Positions 26,383 to 33,774 of a DNA stretch of 33,774 bases are shown here, in pieces. The first letter of the stretch is position 1; each line of letters opens with the position of its first letter. Source of the DNA: Paramoeba atlantica (lineage: Eukaryota; Discosea); contig CDRNVI010000118.1 of assembly GCA_977017575.1 (NCBI GenBank), forward strand, positions 1-33,774. Direction: 5' to 3'. The translations under genes and the position numbers were made by a program. Under the pieces are notes generated by a model that worked only from the letters and a program-made list of their open reading frames with translations, had not been told where the DNA came from and did not search any database.

Positions 26383-28374
26383 ATGAAAACTACATGATAT
26401 AATAATATAATAAAACATAATATAAAAAATAATAAAATAGTTTTATTTGATAATAAAACAGATTATAATGAGTTATCTTTATATAATTTAAATTATAAGA
26501 GTAAAAATTTTTTATTATTAAATAATGTTATTGATGTTATTAGTGATAATATTTATTCAGAAATAAAAAATTTCAATCTTAATTTAATAATAAATATTTA
26601 TTATTTAATGAATAAATTTTTTAAATTTAATATTAATAAAAAATTTTATAAATTAGAGTATTTAAATAATAAATATTTATTATTGAATTTAAATAATTCT
26701 AAATCGTTTTTTGTTATAAAAGATAATTATAAAAATTTTTATAATAATTTTTTTCAAAATTCTTTTATGAATTTTTTAGATTGTAATAAAAAATTTATAT
26801 ATAATAGAAAGTTAAGGTATAAAAATTATAATTTTTTATTATCATATAAAAATAAATTAAGAAAAAAATTGTTTTTAAAGCAAACTCGTTTTAATAATAT
26901 AGATAATGAAGATTTTTTAAATTTTGGACCAGAAAATGGTTTATATTTTCAAACTATAAGTAATAGTTTTAGAAAGAAAAGAGAAGAAAAGAGAAGAAGA
27001 AAACAACAATTATTTCATTATAATAATAATATAATAAAAAAAACTATTTTTTTAAAAAAAGGTCAAGTATTTTTAGGTTATAATTTTAAGTCTTTATCAA
27101 AATTAAATTTATTTAATTTAGATTATATAAAATTTAATAATAATTTTTATATAAGAAAAAAATATTGTCTTGAAAAGAATAAAAAAAATTTATTTTTATT
27201 ATTTAGAAAAGAAAATTTATTAAAATATTATAATAAAAAATATTTAAAATATAAAAAATTTAATATAAAAAATTTTTATAATAATTATTATTTTTTATTT
27301 AAAAAATTATTGTATAAAAAAAATAAAAATAAATTATATAGAAAGAGAAAAATTTTAATTAAAAAAAAATTTAAAAATAAATTATATAATTATAATTTAT
27401 TTTTAAATAAACTAAATTTATTTAAAAATAAAAAAGAAAAGAGAAATTTATTTAATATTAGATATAATTTTTTTTATAAAATATATAATATTAATTTATG
27501 AAAAAAATATAAAAGAAAAGAGAAATTTTTAGATTATATAAAAAGAATAAAAAATAACTTTTATTCTTTAAAATTATATAAAAGAAAAGAAAAAAGAATA
27601 AAATTATATAATTATTCATATTTAATTAAAAGAAAAAAATTATTAAATTATAATTTTTTATATTTTATAAAAAATTTATATATTAATAGTATTTATAATA
27701 ATATTAAAAATAAATTTTTATATAAAAATTATAAAAAATTTTATATAATGAATAAATTTTTATATACTATTAATTCGAATATTGATTATAAAATATTAAA
27801 AATATTTTTAATAATATTAAATAATATTAAATTATTAAATAATTATAAAATTTCTAAAAATGTTAAAAATTTCTTTTTTAAGAATAGTTTTAATAACATA
27901 TTAAAAAAAAGAAATTGAAAACAAATAAATAAATATTTATATTTTCGTATTTTTAATAAATATAATTATAATAAAATTAATAATTATAAATATAAAAAGA
28001 AAAAAATTAAAAAATTTATAAATATAAAAAGAAAAAATTCAAAATTTTTTATTATTAAAAAATCAACAACAAAAGAAAAAAAAATATATAAATTTGATAA
28101 ATTTTTTTATAATATTTCTTTAAATTTAATTAAATTAAATAAATTACATAAAAAAAAGGGAATAAAGAAAAAAAATTATTTTAATAATAATAAAAATATG
28201 AAATCTTTAATAAATTATTATATTTACAATTATAATAATAAAGATTTATTGAATTTTAATATTTATAATTATAATTGTAAATATAATAAATTTAATAAAG
28301 ATTATTGTTCTCATAAATATAAAATTTTAAAGTTTATAAATATAAAAATTTTATATTTAATAGTTATGAATTAG
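26383..28374 (+). CDS. Long lysine/asparagine-rich ORF of unknown function (663 codons)
   Basis: Open for 663 codons with TGA read as Trp, from ATG 26383 (three bases after rps13) to TAG 28372. Such length without TAA or TAG at under 15 percent GC is strong evidence for coding. Composition is mostly Asn, Lys, Tyr, Ile, Leu and Phe. The least biased stretch is around residues 180-240 (NEDFLNFGPENGLYFQ, then IFLKKGQVFLGYNFKS). It has no membrane pattern and no family was recognised. An expanded ribosomal protein such as rps2 or rps4, both absent from this window, is conceivable. Purine repeat inserts (KRKEK) recur. Except for rpl16, the recognised genes end in TAA, so this TAG may mark a frame break leading into the next ORF. 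Confidence 0.6.
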
Positions 28375-28953
28375 ATTATTACGATATAATAAATAAATTT
28401 CATAAAAAAAATGAAATTTTTATATTATAAATGAAAAAGAAAAGAATGATTTATATTATAAATGAAAATCTATAAAGATACCTTATAATAATTTTTTAGT
28501 ATTTTCTTGTAATATTAATTGTGAAAATTATTTAATAAAAGTTTTAACTAAGATTAAAAAGAATTATATTTTTTATTCAAAAAATTTATTAAATAATAAT
28601 TCAATTATATCTAAAAGAAAAGAGAATAAAAGTTTAAAAAAGAGAAATTTTATATCTTATAATTGTAATTTAATTGATAATTTAAAATTAAATAAAAGAA
28701 AAGAGAAAAATTTAAAATCTTGAACTTATTATTTATTTATAAATAATAATTTAATAAAAGAAAAGAGAAAAATAATTTTAAAACCAATAAAAGAAAAAAA
28801 AAATATTAAAAACTCAATTTGTTTATGAAAAAAAAGAAATTGATTTATAAATAAATCTTTTACTCAGAAGAGTTCATATTTAAAATTTTATAATAGAAAG
28901 AAGAAAGTATTTATATTAATTCAAAAAAATAATTTAAAGAAAAGAGAAAAAAA
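26971..28953 (+). repeat. Dispersed polypurine repeat AAAAGAAAAGAGAAA
   Basis: Copies of a roughly 15-base purine core occur at about 26974, 27432, 27511, 27580, 28614, 28694, 28756 and 28936, with related copies outside at 23330 and 30010. Inside ORFs it is read in more than one frame (KRKEK, KEKRK, KKREK), which suggests it spreads or expands as DNA and is tolerated as basic peptide. Confidence 0.6.
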
Positions 28954-29860
28954 ATTATTAAATTTATATTTAACAGGAAAAAAGAGAAGATTCTATAGGT
29001 ATAATAATATTACATCTTTTTTTTTAAATTATAAGTTTATTAATAATAATAAAACATTATTATTTAAACAAATGAAAAAAAAATTAAAAATTTTATTTAA
29101 AAAAGGTTTATTTAAAAAAAGTAGTATGTATTTTTTTAGAAGAACATTATTAGTAGAATATCCTAAATGATCATTAATAAAAGAAAATTATTTTAAACGT
29201 AATGAAGATAATATAATGTCGTATTTATCAAAATATATACATTTTAAAATTTATAATATATATAGAAAAATATATAATATTGATTTATTATTTTTAAAAC
29301 GAATTAATCAATATAAAAATTTTAGTAAACTAAATTATTCAAAAATTTTAATTAATATTAGAAGTAATTTGTTACAATATTTTTATAACAAAAATAAGAC
29401 TTTCAAAAGTTTTATTAAAAATAAAGTTTACTATAATAAATTTTTAGTAAAAAATGTATCAATAAAAAATTATATATTATTTAATAATATTAATGATTAT
29501 ACTAATAATTATAAAAATATAAATAATTTGAAATATAATAATTCTATATATAGTTATTATAAATATTTTTTAAAATTAGTATTATTTAATAATTTGATTT
29601 TAAAAAATAATTATACTAAAAAAATAAATTGTGATATTAGTTTATTTATTACTAAATTTATGAAAAATTTAAATATAATATATAAGTATATATATAGTAT
29701 TAAGTATTCAAATAAAAAAAATTTAAATTATTATTCAAAATTAAATGAAATAAATTTTTTTAATAATATTTATGACTATGATTATAGTTTATTAAATAAT
29801 AATAGCTTAATAAATTATAAATTAAATACTGTTACTTTATTAAATTCTAAAAAATATTAA
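28406..29860 (+). CDS. Second long unknown ORF, probably continuous with the previous one
   Basis: Open frame of about 484 codons ending TAA 29858-29860. It has no ATG until 29072, so either a non-ATG start is used or it continues the preceding ORF after frame breaks; a short third-frame stretch at 28323-28430 between them (FNSYELDYYDIINKF) also looks coding. Several TGA Trp (KSWTYY, LWKKRNWF, YPKWSLIKE). The most ordinary-looking segment is SSMYFFRRTLLVEYPKWSLI near 29130. No family was recognised. With the previous ORF it would make a protein of about 1150 residues. Confidence 0.5.
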
Positions 29861-29940
29861 TTAAATAATATTTAATTAATAAATTTAAAAAGAAATTTTT
29901 AAATTTGAATATTATTATTAATTTGAATAATAATAATATT
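29856..29940 (+). repeat. Three consecutive hairpins
   Basis: Hairpin 1: 29856-29866 pairs with 29870-29880 (11 perfect pairs, loop AAT). Hairpin 2: 29881-29891 pairs with 29896-29906 (11 perfect pairs) around a GAAA tetraloop. Hairpin 3: about 29908-29920 pairs with 29928-29940, nearly perfect. They follow the end of the long ORF directly and may be a processing, termination or replication element. Confidence 0.65.
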
Positions 29941-29982
29941 TTTAAAATAAGGTAAAAAGAAAAAAATATTTTTATCTTATAT

Positions 29983-30030
29983 ATGTTTGCACCTTCAAGA
30001 TGTTGTATAGAAAAAGAAAGAAAAGAATAA
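29983..30030 (+). other. Micro-ORF of 15 codons with unusual composition
   Basis: MFAPSRCCIEKERKE then TAA. The stretch GCACCTTCAAGATGTTGT is much richer in GC than anything nearby and so may be conserved, as peptide or RNA. It sits between the hairpins and atp8, in the 238-base gap 29861-30098; nothing else was seen in that gap. Confidence 0.3.
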
Positions 30031-30098
30031 ACGTGAAAAAATGATTAAGAAAATTATTTAGTAATTAAATTATAGTAATAAAAAAAAAAATTATTATT

Positions 30099-30479
30099 AT
30101 GCCACAATTAGATTTAGGAATTTTATTTTTAGAATTAGTTTTAAATTTTATATTTTTTTGATTAATTTATATTTATTATGCAAGATATATATTCCCTTTA
30201 ATAAATAAAACTATTAAATTAAGAAAATATAAATTAAAATCTATAATAAAAAGATTATTATTATTAGAATCAAATATTTTATTTATTATAAAATTAAATT
30301 TAAGTATTTTATTAAATAATAATTTTTTATTAAATAAATTTGTTGTTTTATTAAAATCTAAAATTAATAATATTAAAATTATTATTTTTAGTAAATTATA
30401 TATATTAGGTTTAAATTTCTTAAAAAAAGAATCTTTATTAAATAAAAAATATTTTATAATAAAAACAATATATAAATAA
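30099..30479 (+). CDS. atp8: ATP synthase F0 subunit 8
   Basis: 126 residues. The diagnostic start MPQLDLGILFLELVLNFIFFW gives the N-terminal membrane helix; the W is TGA. The remainder is a basic, amphipathic stalk segment typical of protist atp8 (ymf19), facing the matrix. Its TAA shares the final A with the ATG of cob (TAATG), a one-base overlap suggesting coupled translation. Confidence 0.92.
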
Positions 30480-31627
30480 TGAGATTAGTTAAAAAAGATA
30501 TTTTTGTAAATGCATTTTATAATGCTTTAGTAGTTTATCCAGCTCCTGCTAATATAACTTATGCTTGAAATTTAGGAGTTAGTGCTGGTTTGTTTTTAAT
30601 TATTCAGATTTTAACAGGTGTTATTTTAGCTATGTATTATACACCTAATGCTGATTTAGCTTTTGCTAGTGTTAGACATATAGTTAATGATGTACATTTT
30701 GGTGATATGCTAAGAATGTACCATGCTAGTGGATCATCAGTTTTTTTTTTTGTAATATATTTACATGTATTTAGAGGTTTATATTATGGTTCATATACTT
30801 ATCCTAGACAATTTGTATGAGTATCTGGTGTTATAATATTATTAATTATGATTATAACAGCTTTTGTAGGTTATGTTTTACCTTGGGGTCAAATGAGTTT
30901 TTGAGCAGCAACTGTTATTACTAATTTAGTGTCAGTTATACCTTTTGTAGGTAATGATATATTATTATGATTATGAGGTGGATTTTCTGTTGATGAAGCT
31001 ACATTACATCGTTTTTTTAGTTTACATTATTTATTACCTTTTGTTATAGCAGCTTTAGCTGGAGTTCATATTATATTATTACATGAAGTTGGTTCTAATA
31101 ATATATTAGGTATTAATCATAAGGTAGATCAAATACCATTTCATCCTTATTTTGTTTTTAAAGATTTATTTAGTTCATTATTATTATTATTTGGTTTTAA
31201 TATGTATGCTATAAAACATACTCCAAGTATAATAGACGCAGATAATTATTTAGAAGCAAATCCTTTAGTAACACCCGTACATATCGTACCAGAATGATAT
31301 TTTAAAGCTTTTTATGCAATTTTAAGATCTGTACCAGATAAAGCAGGTGGTTTTATCTTATTAGTTTTATCTATTATTGTTTTAATAATATTTCCATTTT
31401 ATGTGAAAGCACCTATAGTTAGTGGTTATTTTAGACCTATTTATAATTTAGGTTTTTGATTATTTATTATGGATTTTATTACATTAACCTGAATAGGAGG
31501 TAAACCTATAGAAGAACCTTATTATTTTATAGGTCAAATGGCTACAAGTTTTTATTTTATATATTTTATTATATTGTTACCTGTTATTGTTAAATTAGAA
31601 AAATCATTATATAAAAATATTACTTAA
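30479..31627 (+). CDS. cob: Apocytochrome b
   Basis: 382 residues, full length. Heme ligands are in [21 protein letters not shown] and [21 protein letters not shown]; the Qo-site motif appears as VPEWYF (PEWY) and the [12 protein letters not shown] segment is intact. [14 protein letters not shown] has KA where most species have LP. It carries electrons from quinol to cytochrome c1 in complex III. Many Trp are TGA, although the W of PWGQ is TGG, so both codons are in use. Confidence 0.97.
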
Positions 31628-31631
31628 ACAT

Positions 31632-32135
31632 ATGAATAAAATTTTTAATTTTATAATTTTTTATATTTCTATATTATTTTTAGTTAATATGTTTTCAAAT
31701 CATTTATTTTTTTTTAATTCTGTTGGTAATTTATTAATTATAATTATATTATTAATTATATCTTTATTTACTTTTTATATTTCTTCGTTAAAAAGTAATT
31801 TCTTAATTATAAAAAAAAATGAAATATATAAACAATATTATTTAAAATTATTAAAACTATATTATATTTTTTATTTATATAAAAATATAATATTTCAAAA
31901 TATTTTAATATCTACATTTCAAAATTATTATTTTAAATTTATAATTTTATTTTATAATATTAATTTAAATATATTATTAAATTCTATATCAAATTTATAT
32001 AGTTATTTATATAATAATTTTTTAAATACTTTTTATATTAATAATTATTTTATATTTAGTATTAAATTTAAATTATTAAATCAAATAAACTATAAAAATT
32101 TTATTTTTAAAAAATATTTTACTATAAAAAAATAA
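31632..32135 (+). CDS. atp4: Probable ATP synthase F0 subunit b (atp4/ymf39)
   Basis: 167 residues. Two N-terminal membrane segments (FIIFYISILFLVNMF and LLIIIILLIISLFTFYI) are followed by a basic, helical, matrix-facing region containing FLIIKKNEIYKQYYLKLLKL. This matches the layout of mitochondrial Atp4, which has a membrane anchor near the N-terminus and a stator stalk. Sequence similarity is weak, as is usual for this fast-evolving gene, and the call rests on topology, size and the neighbours atp8, cob and atp6. Confidence 0.5.
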   Translation: MNKIFNFIIFYISILFLVNMFSNHLFFFNSVGNLLIIIILLIISLFTFYISSLKSNFLIIKKNEIYKQYYLKLLKLYYIFYLYKNIIFQNILISTFQNYYFKFIILFYNINLNILLNSISNLYSYLYNNFLNTFYINNYFIFSIKFKLLNQINYKNFIFKKYFTIKK

Positions 32136-32138
32136 TAT

Positions 32139-32495
32139 ATGAATTTTGAATATAGTATAATTATTATCTCTATATCATTAAGTATGATTATTTCTTTAGT
32201 ATTATTTTCTATTATTTTACTTCTTATTTATTCAAAATTTGAGATAGAAAAAGTTTCAGCATATGAATGTGGTTTTCACCCTTTTGAAGATACTAGACAT
32301 AATTTTAATGTAAGATTTTATTTAGTATCTATTTTATTTTTAATTTTTGATTTAGAAATAATATTTTTATTTCCATGATTGACTTTAGTTAATTTTTTAG
32401 GAACAAGTGGTTTTTTAGTAGTATTGATTTTTATTACTATATTAACTATAGGTTTCATATATGAATGATTAAAAGGTGCTTTAACCTGAGAGTAA
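32139..32495 (+). CDS. nad3: NADH dehydrogenase subunit 3
   Basis: 118 residues, three membrane helices. The loop carries [20 protein letters not shown], which includes the conserved Cys of the active/deactive switch, then [20 protein letters not shown]; the last W is TGA. The end is WLKGALTWE, equivalent to the usual W-x-x-G-x-L-x-W. Membrane arm of complex I. Starts three bases after the upstream gene. Confidence 0.96.
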
Positions 32496-32513
32496 AAAAT
32501 TATTTTATATATT

Positions 32514-33266
32514 ATGAATAAATTTTTTCAACCATTAGATCAATTTGATATATTTTCTTTATATATAAATTTTTATTTTAGTGATTTTTATATAACAAAC
32601 TTATTTATATATTTATTTATTATTTTTTTTATAATAAATATTATAACAAGTAATGTATTATTATCTAAATTAAATTTAGTTTATAAATCGTTATGACAAT
32701 ACATATATGAGAATTTTATATATTTATTTCCGTTAAATGTTTTAGTTACACAAGTAGGTAAAAGAGGTGAACCATATTTTGTTTATATAGCTAGCTTATT
32801 TTATTTTATATTAATAGCAAATTTTATTGGTTTAGTACCAAGTTCTTTTACTATTACAAGTCATATAATTTTAACATTTTTATTAGGATCAATTACTGTT
32901 ATAGGATTAACTATAATAGGTTTTTTAAAACAAAAATTACATTTTATACAGTTATTTATACCAAAAGGTGTTCCTAATATTTTATTACCTATGTTAATAG
33001 GTATCGAAGTTATTTCTTATATTGCAAGAGGTTTTAGTTTATCTATACGGTTATTTGCAAATTTAATGTCGGGACATTCATTAATACATATTTTATTATT
33101 TTTTATTGTAAAAATATTAAAATTTAATTATATTATAGGTATTTTAGGAATATTATTAATAACTGTAATTTTTTTATTAGAGTTTGGTATTTCATTTTTA
33201 CAAGCTTATGTATTTATTGTTTTAGTTTCTATTTATTTAAAAGATTCTTACGAAGCTGGACATTAA
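32514..33266 (+). CDS. atp6: ATP synthase F0 subunit a
   Basis: 250 residues. The essential Arg is in ARGFSLSIRLFANLMSGHSL, next to the c-ring; the C-terminus is YVFIVLVSIYLKDSYEAGH, the classic ending. SLFYFILIANFIGLVPSSFT is the membrane segment before it. One internal TGA Trp at KSLWQYIYENF links the N-terminal segment to the conserved part. It forms the proton half-channels of ATP synthase. Confidence 0.96.
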
Positions 33267-33284
33267 AAAACATTTATTTTAACA

Positions 33285-33605
33285 ATGTTTAATATCTTAA
33301 TTCCTTTTGAAACATTTATACCTATTTTAAGTTTTAGTTTATTTATTATAGGTATAGCGGGTATTTTTATTACACGTAGAAATATAATAATAATAATAAT
33401 GTCTATAGAGTTAATTTTAGCATCTGTAAATTTATTATTTATTTTTTTATCAATATATTTAGATGATATATATGGTCAGATATTTGCTTTATATATATTA
33501 ACTATAGCAGCTTCTGAATCAGCTATTGGTTTAGGATTAATAGTTATTTATTATAGATTAAGAGGTATTATATCTATAGATTATATTAGTACTATAAAAG
33601 GTTAA
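33285..33605 (+). CDS. nad4L: NADH dehydrogenase subunit 4L
   Basis: 106 residues, three membrane helices. IMSIELILASVNLLFIFLS (helix 2 with the proton-path Glu) and LTIAASESAIGLGLIVIYYR (helix 3 with its Glu) are diagnostic. It is part of the proton-pumping membrane arm of complex I. It precedes nad5 by 19 bases, a pairing common in protist mitochondria. Confidence 0.96.
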   Translation: MFNILIPFETFIPILSFSLFIIGIAGIFITRRNIIIIIMSIELILASVNLLFIFLSIYLDDIYGQIFALYILTIAASESAIGLGLIVIYYRLRGIISIDYISTIKG

Positions 33606-33624
33606 ATTTTTTTATATACTTTTT

Positions 33625-33774
33625 ATGTATTTATTAGTATTATATTTACCATTAATAAGTTTTTTAATTATAAGTTTTTTTGGGCGTTTATTAGGAAATA
33701 AAGGTAGTTTTATAATTGCGAATTTTAATATGTTATTAACAGTGTTGTTATCATATTATATTTTTTATGAAACT
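33625..33774 (+). CDS. nad5: NADH dehydrogenase subunit 5, 5' end only
   Basis: The first 50 codons before the window edge. The N-terminus MYLLVLYLPLISFLIISFFG then RLLGNKGS matches the start of nad5 (M-Y-x-x-x-x-x-x-P-L-x-x-x), and the position after nad4L supports it. It encodes a proton-pumping antiporter-like subunit of complex I. The rest is outside the window. Confidence 0.9.
   Translation, partial: MYLLVLYLPLISFLIISFFGRLLGNKGSFIIANFNMLLTVLLSYYIFYET

Overview
The window joins two unrelated DNAs. Positions 1 to about 6325 are bacterial: moderate GC, standard code, genes on both strands, and families typical of marine Flavobacteriia (Bacteroidota). From about 6326 to the end the sequence is a very AT-rich mitochondrial genome fragment of a protist with every gene on the + strand. 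The switch falls inside two genes at once: a minus-strand purD loses its N-terminal half, and a plus-strand cox2 loses its N-terminal part. A chimeric contig or amplification product (protist plus prey or culture bacterium) is the simplest reading. A natural insertion cannot be excluded from sequence alone.

Bacterial part: the tail of an unidentified gene, then an arsenosugar-type pair (CMD/peroxidase-like protein and the radical SAM protein ArsS), a TetR regulator with a perfect palindrome upstream, and a minus-strand run of glycosyltransferase 9, a DUF4254-type protein and a DUF6427-type membrane protein. A small DUF6341-type membrane protein is divergent from that run, followed by the C-terminal half of purD.

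Mitochondrial part: cox2, cox3, cox1; a block of tRNA genes with atp9; LSU and SSU rRNA with further tRNAs; then rps11, a probable rpl19, nad9, nad7, rpl11, a probable rpl10, rps12, rps7, rpl2, rps19, rps3, rpl16, rpl14, rpl5, rps14, rps8, rpl6, an unknown small ORF and rps13. About 3.5 kb of lysine/asparagine-rich unknown reading frames follow, then atp8, cob, a probable atp4, nad3, atp6, nad4L and the start of nad5. No introns were seen. TGA is read as Trp: it lies at conserved Trp sites throughout, and there is a tRNA-Trp with anticodon UCA. The order rpl11-rpl10-rps12-rps7-rpl2...rps13 is a condensed copy of the bacterial beta, str, S10, spc and alpha operons.

The most striking signal is in the tRNAs. 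Of 19 tRNA genes, 14 have mismatches in the first three acceptor pairs (24 of 57 pairs), against one mismatch in the 76 pairs at positions 4 to 7. That is the signature of mitochondrial 5' tRNA editing known from Acanthamoeba and chytrids. With one-strand coding, TGA=Trp and rpl11, it makes an amoebozoan the best guess. A bicosoecid-like stramenopile or another bacterivorous lineage remains possible. Several ribosomal protein genes and one bacterial gene carry one-step frameshifts at homopolymer or TA tracts, which look more like sequencing error than biology.
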